Origin: Anaeromyxobacter dehalogenans 2CP-C
Lineage (GTDB): Bacteria > Myxococcota > Myxococcia > Myxococcales > Anaeromyxobacteraceae
Assembly: GCF_000013385.1 (NCBI RefSeq)
Contig: NC_007760.1
Location: 2,419,001-2,483,000 of the forward strand
DNA length: 64,000 nt
Reading direction: 5' to 3'
Shown here: piece by piece, positions 1 through 7,778 of the stretch
How positions within the stretch are numbered: position 1 is the stretch's first letter
Layout: each line of letters opens with the position of its first letter
Notes under the pieces: model-generated
Seen by the model: only the letters and a program-made list of their open reading frames with translations
The model's database searches: none
Told to the model about the DNA's origin: nothing
Position numbers and translations under genes: made by a program

Positions 1-368
1 ACCTTGAGCGGCTGCGGCTCGGCGATGCCGTCCACCACCACGGTGTTGTCCGGCCCGAGCAGCAGGCGCATCTGCCCGTAGTGGCCCGCCGCGATGGGTG
101 CGTTCTCGGCCAGCGTCTGGCTCACGCCGTTGGTGAGCGTGAGCAGGTCGATGGGGCCGCCGGACCAGGTGCCCAGCGTCTGCCAGCCGTCCGGTCCGTT
201 GATCTGCACCTCGCGGACGTCGAGGAACAGCTGCACGTAGTCGCCGGGCGCGTCCACCAGCCGGACGTTGATCCGGGCGGGAGCGTCGTTGCTGCTGGAC
301 GAGCCGCACGCGGCGAGGCCGAGCGCGAGCGCGCCAGCGAGCGCGATGCGAAGACCCTGAAGCTTCAT
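1..368 (-). CDS. DUF4382-like lipoprotein, C-terminus cut by window edge
   Basis: Reading from an ATG at 368, 122 residues are visible before the window ends. They begin with a lipoprotein signal peptide (hydrophobic stretch ALAGALALGLAAC, lipobox Cys at about residue 21), followed by a Ser-rich linker and a beta-rich segment with INVRLVDAPGDY and LFLDVREVQI. Those motifs resemble the DUF4382 family of extracytoplasmic proteins of unknown function. The protein is probably anchored in an envelope membrane. The C-terminal part is missing. The family call rests on motif memory. Confidence 0.72.
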   Translation of the reverse strand, partial: MKLQGLRIALAGALALGLAACGSSSSNDAPARINVRLVDAPGDYVQLFLDVREVQINGPDGWQTLGTWSGGPIDLLTLTNGVSQTLAENAPIAAGHYGQMRLLLGPDNTVVVDGIAEPQPLK

Positions 369-660
369 GTACGAACCTCCTTCGATGACCAGGGGAGCGA
401 CGCCAGCAACCGGGCTGGCGGTCGCAACCTTGAACACTCGGGCCCGGGGAACGCTCGTCTCAGGCCCTGAATTTCCGGATAACGACCTTCACCCACCTCG
501 GACGACCACGGCGCCCCCGGGTTGCGCGACACCACGCCAGGGCACAGCCCGCACCGCGCGGGCGCGACGCGCCGACGCAGCGGGGAGAAGCTCCAGGCCG
601 ACGCGGGTGCGGCGCGCCGGAGCAGCGCGCGCGGCGGTCGGATCCGGTGGCCGGCCGGGC

Positions 661-1164
661 CTAGGCGAGGTCCTCGAAGATCCCGGTTTGCCGGTTCTTG
701 CGAACCTTGTCGCCCGCGAACACGCGGCCGTTCATGGCCACGTAGACGCCCGGCGGCAGCACCTGCACGAACGAGAGCGCGCTGCCGAGGTTGAACAGGC
801 CATCGGAGCTGCCGAACGCGTACGGGATCATCGCGCCGGTGAGCACCACCGTCTTGCCCAGACCGGCGGCGAGGAGCGCCCGCGCCGTCTCGGCCATGGT
901 GTCGGTGCCGTGGGTCACGACGATTCGATCCTCGGCGGCGGCGCGGCAGCTCTCCACGATGATCCGCCGGTCGCCGTCGGTCATGTCGAGGCTGTCCACC
1001 ATCATGAGGTTCCGGACGCTCACCTCGAGGCGGCAGCGCGCCAGCCGCAGCATCTCCGGCAGGTGCGTGTCCTTGAAGTAGAGCCGACCGGACAGCTCGT
1101 CGTACTCCTTGTCGAAGGTACCGCCGGTGACGAACACGCGGATGGGCTGGCTCACGGGGCGCAT
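661..1164 (-). CDS. Asparaginase-domain protein (N-terminal domain only)
   Basis: This 167-residue protein matches the N-terminal catalytic domain of bacterial L-asparaginases. It has the TGGT motif at residues 13-16 carrying the first nucleophilic Thr, HGTDTM at 85-90 carrying the second Thr-Asp pair, and the GKTVVLTGAMIP segment at about 103-114 with the conserved Lys. Full-length asparaginases are about 330 residues; the C-terminal domain that completes the active site is absent, as in other stand-alone asparaginase-domain proteins. Substrate is therefore uncertain. It starts one base after the stop of the upstream MFS gene, so the two are probably translationally coupled. Confidence 0.85.
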   Translation of the reverse strand: MRPVSQPIRVFVTGGTFDKEYDELSGRLYFKDTHLPEMLRLARCRLEVSVRNLMMVDSLDMTDGDRRIIVESCRAAAEDRIVVTHGTDTMAETARALLAAGLGKTVVLTGAMIPYAFGSSDGLFNLGSALSFVQVLPPGVYVAMNGRVFAGDKVRKNRQTGIFEDLA

Positions 1165-1165
1165 T

Positions 1166-2374
1166 CTAATCCCCCCGGGCCGGGTTGCCGCCGGATCCGT
1201 CGCGCGCCGCGACGGGAGCGCGCCGCAGCCCGAGCGCCCAGATGGCCAGCGCCGCCGCGAGGAACGCCGCGCCCGCCGCGCACACGCCGGCCCAGCCGCG
1301 GGCCGTCCACGCCCAGGTGCCCACCGCGGTCCCGAGCGCGCCGCCGGCGAAGTAGGTCACCATGTAGATGGTGTTCATGCGGCTGCGCGCCTCCGGCCGC
1401 CGGGCGTGCACGCGCGCCAGGTTGGAGACGTGGTTGCCCTGCACCCCCACGTCGAGGAGCAGCACCCCCGCGACCAGCGCGGGGACGCTCCCGCTCGCGG
1501 CGAACACCGCGAACCCGGCCAGCGCCACCACGATCGAGATCCCGGCGTTCGCGCGCGGGCTGGTCCGGTCGGCGAGCCGGCCCAGCACCGGGGCCGCCAG
1601 GGCGCCCGCCGCACCCAGCACCCCGAACAGCCCGGCCACGTCCGGCCCGAGCCCGTGCCGCGCCTCGAGCTGGAACGCGAGCGTGCTCCAGAACACGCTG
1701 AACGCCGCGAACCCGAGCGCGCCGAGCGCCGCCGCCTCGCGCAGCACCGGCTCCTCGCGCGCGATGTCGAGCATCGACCGGAGCAGCGCCGGGTACGGCA
1801 TGGACGCGTCCGGTTCGCTGCGCGGGAGCAGCGCCCGGAGCGCCGCCGCCAGCGCCAGCATCAGCGCCGCCGCGACCACGTACACCGCGCGCCACCCCAG
1901 GTGCGCGCCCAGGAAGCCGCTCGCGGTGCGCGCGAGCAGGATGCCCACCAGCAGCCCGCCCATCACCGCGCCCACCGCGCGGCCGCGCTCCTCCGCCGGC
2001 GCCACGTGCGCGGCGAGCGGAAGCGCCAGCTGCGGCACCACCGTCGTCATCCCGACCGCCAGCGACGCGCCCGCCAGCACCGGCAGCGTCGGCGCGGCGG
2101 CCACCCCGAGCAGCGCCACCGCGACCGCGCCGAGCAGCGCCAGCATGAGCCGGCGCCGCTCCACCACGTCGCCGAGCGGCACGAACAGGAACATGCCCGC
2201 GCCGTAGCCGACCTGCGTCAGCATCGAGACCAGCCCGACCGCCCGCGGCGAGGTCGAGAACGCGCGCGCCACCTCGGGCAGGAGCGGCTGCAGCAGGTAC
2301 AGGTTGCCCACGCTGGCGCCGGCCGCGACGGCGAGCACGATCACGATGAACCGGACGGAGGGGGAGGCGCGCAC
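1166..2374 (-). CDS. MFS transporter
   Basis: The 402-residue protein has about 12 hydrophobic segments and major facilitator features: a GYGAGMFLFVPLGDVVERRRLML loop 2-3 motif, a second copy of that type (GRLADRTSPRAN) after the central loop, and a PLLPEVARAF helix-1 pattern. It resembles the AraJ/YnfM-type drug or sugar exporters; the substrate cannot be read from the sequence. The GTG at 2374 is chosen because it begins just before the first membrane helix; no upstream ATG in frame is convincing. It is followed one base later by the asparaginase-domain gene, forming a two-gene unit. Confidence 0.85.
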   Translation of the reverse strand: MRASPSVRFIVIVLAVAAGASVGNLYLLQPLLPEVARAFSTSPRAVGLVSMLTQVGYGAGMFLFVPLGDVVERRRLMLALLGAVAVALLGVAAAPTLPVLAGASLAVGMTTVVPQLALPLAAHVAPAEERGRAVGAVMGGLLVGILLARTASGFLGAHLGWRAVYVVAAALMLALAAALRALLPRSEPDASMPYPALLRSMLDIAREEPVLREAAALGALGFAAFSVFWSTLAFQLEARHGLGPDVAGLFGVLGAAGALAAPVLGRLADRTSPRANAGISIVVALAGFAVFAASGSVPALVAGVLLLDVGVQGNHVSNLARVHARRPEARSRMNTIYMVTYFAGGALGTAVGTWAWTARGWAGVCAAGAAFLAAALAIWALGLRRAPVAARDGSGGNPARGD

Positions 2375-2480
2375 GGCCCGACGTTGTAGATCCGATCGGG
2401 CCGCGGCGCTCGCCCGAAGCGCTCGCGGGTTCCCGGAAATCCGCTCGCGGTGAGCCGGTCGAACCGCGGGCGGTCCCCGG

Positions 2481-3224
2481 TCAGCCGCGCGGCGCGTCGA
2501 ACAGCGCCAGGAGCGCCGGCGGGTCCAGCTCCGACACCGCCAGCGCCGGCCGCCCCAGCGGCACCGCGCAGATCCGCTCGCCGAGCGGCCCCGCGGTGCA
2601 GCTCGCGCCGCCGCGCGACACGCGCTCCACCGCCGCCGACGCCGGCGAGCCGGCCCCTGGCACGAGCACGGTGAGCGCGCGCTCGCCCACCCGGTACAGG
2701 AGGTGCGCGGCCGGCTGCCCGCCCAGCGCGCACCGCCGCGCGCCCAGCAGCGTCGCGCCGGGCAGATCCGGCACCGGGACCGAGAAGCCCAGCGCGCCCT
2801 CCAGCCAGGAGGCCACCGCGCCCGCGTCGCGCGACTCGAACTCGCACGGCGAGGCGCGGGAGAACGAGCGCAGGTGCGTGCGCTCCGCGTCGGAGGCGAG
2901 GCCGCGGTCCAGCCCCACCCCGCCCCGCCCCGCCAGCCAGGCGCCGCCGGCGACCCCGCCCGCCACGAGCGCGAGCCCCGCCGCGAGCGCCGCCGCGCGG
3001 AGGGCCGGCCGGACCCGTCGCCGGGCCGGCAGGCCATGCTGCGCCCGGGCCAGGCCCGCGCCGCGCCGGAGCGCCGCGCCGAGGCGCCCGAAGGCCGCCG
3101 CCGCCGCCGCGCAGCCCGGGCAGCCGGCGAGGTGGGCCTCCACCCGCACCCGCTCCATCCGCTCCACCTCGCCGTCGAGCCAGGCCGAGACCCGCTCGTT
3201 CCACTCCGGGCTACAGGCCGACAT
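2481..3224 (-). CDS. Anti-sigma factor, zinc-finger (zf-HC2) type, membrane-anchored
   Basis: The first 45 residues contain the anti-sigma zinc-finger pattern: Cys4, WLDGEV, then HLAGCPGC at about 31-38. A single membrane helix lies at about 76-98 (ALRAAALAAGLALVAGGVAGGAWL), followed by a periplasmic domain of about 150 residues with three or more cysteines (CEFES, RRCALGG, SCTAGP, RICAVP). It overlaps the 3-prime end of the ECF sigma gene by 14 bases, the usual arrangement for a sigma factor and its cognate inhibitor. The periplasmic cysteines suggest a redox or envelope signal, which is inference. Confidence 0.85.
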   Translation of the reverse strand: MSACSPEWNERVSAWLDGEVERMERVRVEAHLAGCPGCAAAAAAFGRLGAALRRGAGLARAQHGLPARRRVRPALRAAALAAGLALVAGGVAGGAWLAGRGGVGLDRGLASDAERTHLRSFSRASPCEFESRDAGAVASWLEGALGFSVPVPDLPGATLLGARRCALGGQPAAHLLYRVGERALTVLVPGAGSPASAAVERVSRGGASCTAGPLGERICAVPLGRPALAVSELDPPALLALFDAPRG

Positions 3225-3744
3225 GGCGGTCCTCCGCGCGCAGGCGGCCGGCGAGCTCCCGCCGCGCCCGCGCCAGGCGCGAGCGCACCGTGCCCACCGG
3301 GCACCCCTGCACCCGCGCGATCTCCTGGTACGACAGCTCCTCCACCTCGCGCAGCCACAGCGCCTCGCGCCACTCCGGCGGGAGCGCGCCGAGCGCCGCC
3401 GCGAGCCCGTCGCCGAGCGCGCGGGCCAGCAGCGCCTCCTCGGCGGTGGGGGCGGCGTCCGGCGTCGCCTCCGCGGCGCGCCCGCCCTCCAGCACCTCCA
3501 GCCGCGGCCGCAGCCCGCGCACCGCGTTCAGGTGGATGGAGCGCTGCAGCGTGCCGAGCCAGCCGCGCAGGCGGGCCGGGTCGCGCAGCTCCGCCTGGCG
3601 CTCCAGCGCGCGCACCAGCGTCTCCTGCACCAGGTCGTCCGCGTCGGCGGCGTTGCGCGCGAGGCGGCGCCCGTTCCGGCGGAGGAACGGGACCTGCGCG
3701 AGCGCACGCTGGAGGAAGCCGCCGGGCACCGGTGGGTGAGACAC
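3211..3744 (-). CDS. ECF-family RNA polymerase sigma factor
   Basis: This 177-residue protein has sigma region 2 (RNAADADDLVQETLVRALERQ, residues about 30-50) and region 4 (ALPPEWREALWLREVEELSYQEIARVQGCPVGTVRSRLARARRELA), joined by a short linker, as in ECF sigma-70 factors. The GTG at 3744 gives a product of normal ECF length. Its end overlaps the anti-sigma gene, so the pair is co-translated. Several GGAAC-like boxes occur upstream and after the anti-sigma gene, but none has a convincing matching -10 element. Confidence 0.88.
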   Translation of the reverse strand: MSHPPVPGGFLQRALAQVPFLRRNGRRLARNAADADDLVQETLVRALERQAELRDPARLRGWLGTLQRSIHLNAVRGLRPRLEVLEGGRAAEATPDAAPTAEEALLARALGDGLAAALGALPPEWREALWLREVEELSYQEIARVQGCPVGTVRSRLARARRELAGRLRAEDRHVGL

Positions 3745-3920
3745 GCGAAACCGCGAAAAGGTTCCCGGCGAGAGGCGGCGGGCCCGCCGGGGCGCGTCGT
3801 TCCGGGAACTTTCCGGGCGCCCGGCCGTGTCCGGGGGTGCGCCGGCCCGCGCTCGCGGGCGGCCGGGGCCTCCCACATCGGCCCCGTGACGCCGGGCCCG
3901 CGCCCGGGGAGAATCCATCG

Positions 3921-5129
3921 ATGGGCTTCGATCTGCCCGGCCTGTTCGGCGCCGGGATCCTCACCTTCGCGTCCCCCTGCGTCCTCCCGCTGGTCCCGGT
4001 CTACCTGTCGCTGCTGGGCGGCGCCTCGGTGGACGCGCTCCGCCGGGGCGAGCGCCCGCGCGGGCTGGTCCCGTCGGCGATCGCGTTCTCGCTCGGCCTC
4101 GCCGCGGTGTTCGTGGCGCTCGGCGCCGGCGCGAGCGCGGCGGGCGAGGCGCTCTCGGCGCACCGGGACGCGCTGCTCGCCGTGTCCGGCGCGCTGGTCG
4201 TCGCGCTCGGCCTGAAGGTGCTCGGCGTGCTCCGGCTGCCCGCGCTCGACGTGGAGCGGCGGCCGTGGCTGGCGCGCGTGCGGCCCGGCGGCTCGCTCGC
4301 CGCGTCGTTCGCGTTCGGCGGCGCGTTCGCGCTCGGCTGGACCCCCTGCGTCGGCCCGGTCCTCGGCTCGGTGCTCACCTGGACCGCGTCCGCCGGCGCG
4401 AGCCCGGCCCGCGGCGCGCTCTACCTCGGCACGTACGCGGCGGGGCTGGTGACGCCGCTCGTCCTCACGGCGGTGTTCGCGGGCCGCGCGCTCGGCTGGC
4501 TCGACCGGCTGAAGCGGCAGCTGCCGCGGCTCGAGAAGGCGACCGGGCTGCTGCTGGTCGGCGCCGGGATCCTGCTCGCGTCCGACCGGCTCATGCTGCT
4601 CATGCCGCGGGCCGGCGGCGGCGCGCCGGCGGAGCAGGTCGCGGCGGGCGTTCCCGCGGTTCCGGCGGTCCCCTCGACGCCATCCGTCGCGGCCGCCAAG
4701 CCCGACGCGGCCGGCGAGCCCGCGGTCTGCACCGACGCGTCCTCGGCCGCCTGCGCGGTCGCCGTGCCCGACGCCGCCGGCGCGGCCCCCGCGCAGCTCG
4801 CGCCGCGGCACGGCCCGGCGCTGGTGGAGATCGTGAGCCGGAGCTGCCCGGTGTGCCGGCGGATGGAGCCGGTGGTGGCGGCCGCGGAGCACGGCTGCCC
4901 GGGGGCGCGGGTGGAGCGGCACACGGTGGAGACGCCCGAGGGCGCGGCGCTGGCGCGGGCGCACCGGGTGGTGGCGGTGCCCACGTTCCTCGCGCTCGAC
5001 GGCGCCGGCCGCGAGGTGCAGCGCCTGGTCGGCGAGCAGCCGCTCGAGACGCTCGTGGACGCGCTGCAGCGCCTCTCCGGCCGGCTGTGCCAGGCCGCGC
5101 CGGCGGCGCCGCGGCCCGCCGCGGGCTGA
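3921..5129 (+). CDS. CcdA-thioredoxin fusion (transmembrane thiol-disulfide protein)
   Basis: Residues 1-230 form a CcdA/DsbD-gamma-like membrane domain of about six helices with the redox cysteines Cys20 (FASPC) and Cys143 (GWTPC). After an Ala/Pro-rich linker (about 231-297), which also holds two extra cysteines, comes a thioredoxin-like domain with CPVC at 309-312 and the cis-proline region AVPTF at about 352-356. CcdA carries reducing equivalents across the membrane for cytochrome c maturation; here its acceptor is covalently attached. It is divergent from the ECF operon. The ATG at 3921 follows a GGGGAG ribosome binding site. Confidence 0.9.
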   Translation: MGFDLPGLFGAGILTFASPCVLPLVPVYLSLLGGASVDALRRGERPRGLVPSAIAFSLGLAAVFVALGAGASAAGEALSAHRDALLAVSGALVVALGLKVLGVLRLPALDVERRPWLARVRPGGSLAASFAFGGAFALGWTPCVGPVLGSVLTWTASAGASPARGALYLGTYAAGLVTPLVLTAVFAGRALGWLDRLKRQLPRLEKATGLLLVGAGILLASDRLMLLMPRAGGGAPAEQVAAGVPAVPAVPSTPSVAAAKPDAAGEPAVCTDASSAACAVAVPDAAGAAPAQLAPRHGPALVEIVSRSCPVCRRMEPVVAAAEHGCPGARVERHTVETPEGAALARAHRVVAVPTFLALDGAGREVQRLVGEQPLETLVDALQRLSGRLCQAAPAAPRPAAG

Positions 5130-5291
5130 GCGGCCCGCCGCGGCCTGAGCGCTGCGCCGCGCGCCCCGTGGGCACGCCCGCCCGCGGCAACCCCGAAGAC
5201 CCACCCTCGCCCTCAGAAGCGGGCGCGCCGCGACCTGGCAACGGGGGCACGATCGTGGCGTAGCCATCTCTCGAGACGGGAGCGAACGGTC

Positions 5292-5759
5292 ATGATCCCG
5301 ATGATGATCGAGGCGCACCTGAAGGAGCATCACCGGGGGTACGAGCTGCACACGCACCCCTTCGCCATGTCCGCGCAGGACCTCGCCGCCACCGAGCACA
5401 TCTCCGGCCACCGCGTCGCGAAGGCGGTGGTGGTGCGGCTCGACGGCCGGTACGCGCTCGCGGTGGTGTCGGCCGCCGAGAAGGTCCGGCTCGGCGTGCT
5501 CGAGGAGGCGACGGGCGCCGCCGCCGAGCTGGTCCCCGAGCACGAGCTCGCGGAGCACTTCCGCCCGTGCGACCCCGGCGCCGAGCCGCCGCTCGGCCTG
5601 TTCGGCGTGCCGATCTTCGTGGACGCCACGCTCGCCCACGCGCCGCGGCTGCTCATGCCCGCCGGCACCTACATGGACTCGGTCCTGCTCGACACCGCCG
5701 AGTGGATGCGCTGCGAGCAGGTGCAGCCGGTCGCCAACCTGGGCGCGCCGGTGCACTGA
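5292..5759 (+). CDS. YbaK/EbsC-type aminoacyl-tRNA deacylase
   Basis: This 155-residue single-domain protein has the YbaK/ProX-type editing fold signatures: HISGHRVAKAVVVRLDGRYALAVVSA, in which the Lys of AKAV is the catalytic-site lysine of the family, and GLFGVPIFVDATLA near the C-terminus. Such proteins hydrolyse mischarged Pro- or Cys-tRNAs in the cytoplasm. The HVHP-like N-terminal part (YELHTHPFAMSAQDLA) matches the group often annotated as YbaK/prolyl-tRNA synthetase associated domain. The exact tRNA specificity is not readable. Two direct copies and one inverted copy of the dispersed repeat follow it. Confidence 0.85.
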   Translation: MIPMMIEAHLKEHHRGYELHTHPFAMSAQDLAATEHISGHRVAKAVVVRLDGRYALAVVSAAEKVRLGVLEEATGAAAELVPEHELAEHFRPCDPGAEPPLGLFGVPIFVDATLAHAPRLLMPAGTYMDSVLLDTAEWMRCEQVQPVANLGAPVH

Positions 5760-5770
5760 GGCGCGTCCCC

Positions 5771-5850
5771 GCTCCCGACCCAGAGTCGTTTGCCGTTCCG
5801 GACCTGACCCGCTCCCGACCCAGAGTCGTTCGCCGTTCCGGACCTGGAGT
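5771..5850 (+). repeat. Tandem 40-bp duplication carrying two dispersed-repeat copies
   Basis: Two nearly identical 40-bp units begin at 5771 and 5811. Each contains the 17-bp core (5775-5791 and 5815-5831) followed by gccgttccggacctg. The core CCGACCCAGAGTCGTTT recurs elsewhere in the first 24 kb of the window. An inverted copy follows at 5909-5925. Confidence 0.9.
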
Positions 5851-5908
5851 CGTGCACCGGGCGGGGCACGCCACGGCGTGCCGTGGATTCACGCCCTCCG
5901 GGGGCGCC

Positions 5909-5925
5909 AAACGACTCTGGGTCGG
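5909..5925 (-). repeat. Dispersed repeat core, inverted copy
   Basis: The sequence is the exact reverse complement of the 17-bp core found at 5775-5791. With the two direct copies upstream it makes an inverted pair about 120 bp apart, just before the glycine-zipper lipoprotein gene. Confidence 0.9.
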
Positions 5926-6049
5926 GGGACGGGGCACGTAAGTGCTCGGTTCCACTGGGGGCCCGGGCGGACCGTGGGTGGTGCGGCGCATGCAAACCCG
6001 GGAGGTGGATGCCCGGCGCCCGCACGCCGGCCCGGCCCGGAGACGCTCC

Positions 6050-6538
6050 ATGAAGAAGCCCGCCCTGCTCGCCCTCGCGCTGGTCCCGACGCTGCTCCTC
6101 CCCGCCTGCGTGACGACGACCACCACCACGCGTACCTGGGGAGACCCGTACGGCAATGGCGGCGACTGGGTCCGCTACGGCCGCGTCGAGTCGATCCGCG
6201 AGGTGGTCCAGAAGCAGCAGGGCAACCCCGGCGCCGGCGCCGTGGCCGGCGCGGTGATCGGCGGCCTGCTCGGCAGCGCCCTCGGCGGCCACACGCACTA
6301 CGACCGCTACGGCTACGCGCACACGCACGCGAGCGCGGGCGGCGCGGTCGTCGGCGCGGTCGGCGGCGCCATGATCGGCGCGGCGGCCAGCCAGGGCTCG
6401 AACGCCGAGTACCGCAGCTACGAGGTGTTCGTGCGCTACGAGGACGGCGGCGTGGAGCGCTACGTGTACCAGGGCTACGCGCCGTTCCGCGTGGGCGACG
6501 CGGTGGCGCTCACGGCGAGCGGCCTCGCCCGCGAGTAG
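6050..6538 (+). CDS. Glycine-zipper outer-membrane lipoprotein (SlyB-like)
   Basis: The 162-residue product starts with a lipoprotein signal peptide (MKKPALLALALVPTLLLPAC; lipid Cys about 20) followed by a Thr run. Two glycine-zipper segments follow: GAVAGAVIGGLLGSALGG and GGAVVGAVGGAMIGAAAS. A beta-like C-terminal domain with many Tyr residues (YEVFVRYEDGGVERYVYQG) completes it. This is the layout of SlyB/Rick_17kDa_Anti envelope lipoproteins, probably structural in the outer membrane. The ATG at 6050 is preferred over upstream starts because it begins the signal peptide. Confidence 0.82.
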   Translation: MKKPALLALALVPTLLLPACVTTTTTTRTWGDPYGNGGDWVRYGRVESIREVVQKQQGNPGAGAVAGAVIGGLLGSALGGHTHYDRYGYAHTHASAGGAVVGAVGGAMIGAAASQGSNAEYRSYEVFVRYEDGGVERYVYQGYAPFRVGDAVALTASGLARE

Positions 6539-6678
6539 CCCCTCGCCGGCGCCCGAGGCGCACGCAGCCTCGCGCGTCCGGCGCGCGCTGCGGCGGCCGC
6601 GCCCTCCACACCGGGGGTGAACCCGGCGTTCCGGGGCGCGGCGCCCGGCCGCGCTTCCCGCGGGTGTAGGATGCCGCC

Positions 6679-7071
6679 ATGGCCACCGTCCGCGCCCGGC
6701 TCCTCGCGGCCGGCCGCGCCGCCCGCGGCGCGACCCTGCTCCTCGCCTCCGCCCTCGCGTGCGCCGGCCCGCCGGCCGCCACCGCGCCGCTGCCGGAGCG
6801 CCGGACCGCCCTCGCCCGCCCGGAGCAGGATCCGGCGCTGCGGTCCCTGCCGCTGGACGAGCGCCTGCTGACCGGCGCCGAGCGCGTGGTGGTGCGGCTC
6901 TCGCCCGGCCCGCGCGGCGGGGTCCGGCTGGTGGAGGTCGTCTCGCCGGACCTCACGCCCGCGGAGCGCGCCGATCTCGCGCGCGCCATCGAGGCCGGCG
7001 AGGTGAAGCCGGAGACCGGGCCGGAGCGCCAGGGCACGAGCTGGACCAGCACCGTGCTCCGCCGGCGCTGA
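6679..7071 (+). CDS. Hypothetical exported protein
   Basis: No family is recognised in this 130-residue protein. It has a positively charged N-terminus and a hydrophobic stretch ending ASALACAGP (Cys about 28), so it is a likely lipoprotein or secreted protein. The rest is a mixed alpha/beta region, including VRLSPGPRGGVRLVEVVSPDLTPAERADLARAIEAGEV, and ends in a basic tail. It is convergent with the next gene (19-bp gap). Codon use fits neighbouring genes, so the ORF is probably real. Confidence 0.6.
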   Translation: MATVRARLLAAGRAARGATLLLASALACAGPPAATAPLPERRTALARPEQDPALRSLPLDERLLTGAERVVVRLSPGPRGGVRLVEVVSPDLTPAERADLARAIEAGEVKPETGPERQGTSWTSTVLRRR

Positions 7072-7090
7072 TCACCGGCCCGGTGGCCGC

Positions 7091-7618
7091 TCAGCGCCCA
7101 TCCTGGGTGGGATCGGGGTTCGAGGTCCCCGACCAGCCGCCCGTGGCGGTGTCGCCGCCGGACGACGTGCCGCCCCCCGCGTGCGACTCCACCTGGCCCT
7201 CCGTCGGCGGCGCGGGCGGCTCCACCGGGCTCTCGGCGCTCGCGCCGGACGCGGCGCCCACCTGCCCGCCCGCGGTCGTGCCGCGCTCGGCCCCGGTCCC
7301 GCCCCGCGGTCCGTGCACCGCACGCCGGAGCTCCTGCGCGCTGCGCTGCTGCGGGACGGCCTTGCGCGCGCCCGGCGTTCCGGCCGCCTCGCCGCCCTTC
7401 GCGCGCGGCGCCTGCCTCGCGCCGGGCTTGGAACCGGCCTTGGCGCCGGGCTTCGCGGCCTTCGCGCCGGCCTTCGGGTCGGCGGGGCGCTGCGCGCGCT
7501 CGCCGCTCGCCGGCCCGCGGCCGTCCTGCTGCGCGCGCTCCCCCTGCGCCCGCGCGCCGGACGCGAGCAGCACGCCCGCCGAGAGGGTCGCCCAGATCGC
7601 CCATCGCCGCCCCATCAT
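7091..7618 (-). CDS. Hypothetical secreted low-complexity protein
   Basis: The 175-residue product begins with a clear Sec signal peptide (MMGRRWAIWATLSAGVLLASGARA, cleavage about 24). The mature part is nearly all Ala, Gly, Lys, Pro, Arg and Gln, with a KAGAKAAKPGAKAGSKPGARQ lysine-rich repeat, and then a Gly/Ser/Thr-rich tail. No fold or catalytic motif can be seen; it is likely disordered in the periplasm. Function unknown. Confidence 0.6.
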   Translation of the reverse strand: MMGRRWAIWATLSAGVLLASGARAQGERAQQDGRGPASGERAQRPADPKAGAKAAKPGAKAGSKPGARQAPRAKGGEAAGTPGARKAVPQQRSAQELRRAVHGPRGGTGAERGTTAGGQVGAASGASAESPVEPPAPPTEGQVESHAGGGTSSGGDTATGGWSGTSNPDPTQDGR

Positions 7619-7778
7619 GATCGCCTCCGCCCGCGGCGAACCCGCCGCGCTCCCTCACGGTGGGGAGCGGCGGGCGGCTTCGCAGCGGCGGCGGGCGCCC
7701 GGACGGCGGGCGCCGGGGCGAGCGCTCCGGGCGACGGAGCGGCGGCGAGCGCTTCCGCGCCCGCCGCACGTCGGCGGC

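Noticed and set aside
3745-3920. GGAAC-like boxes upstream of the ECF sigma gene as an autoregulated promoter
   Set aside because: Several GGAAC boxes exist here and before the MFS gene, but no box has a matching -10 at the usual spacing; the best lies over the start codon itself.
5909-5925. The dispersed 17-bp sequence as an intrinsic terminator
   Set aside because: The core has only a GAC/GTC 3-bp palindrome and no U tract, so it cannot form a terminator stem on its own; only inverted pairs could.
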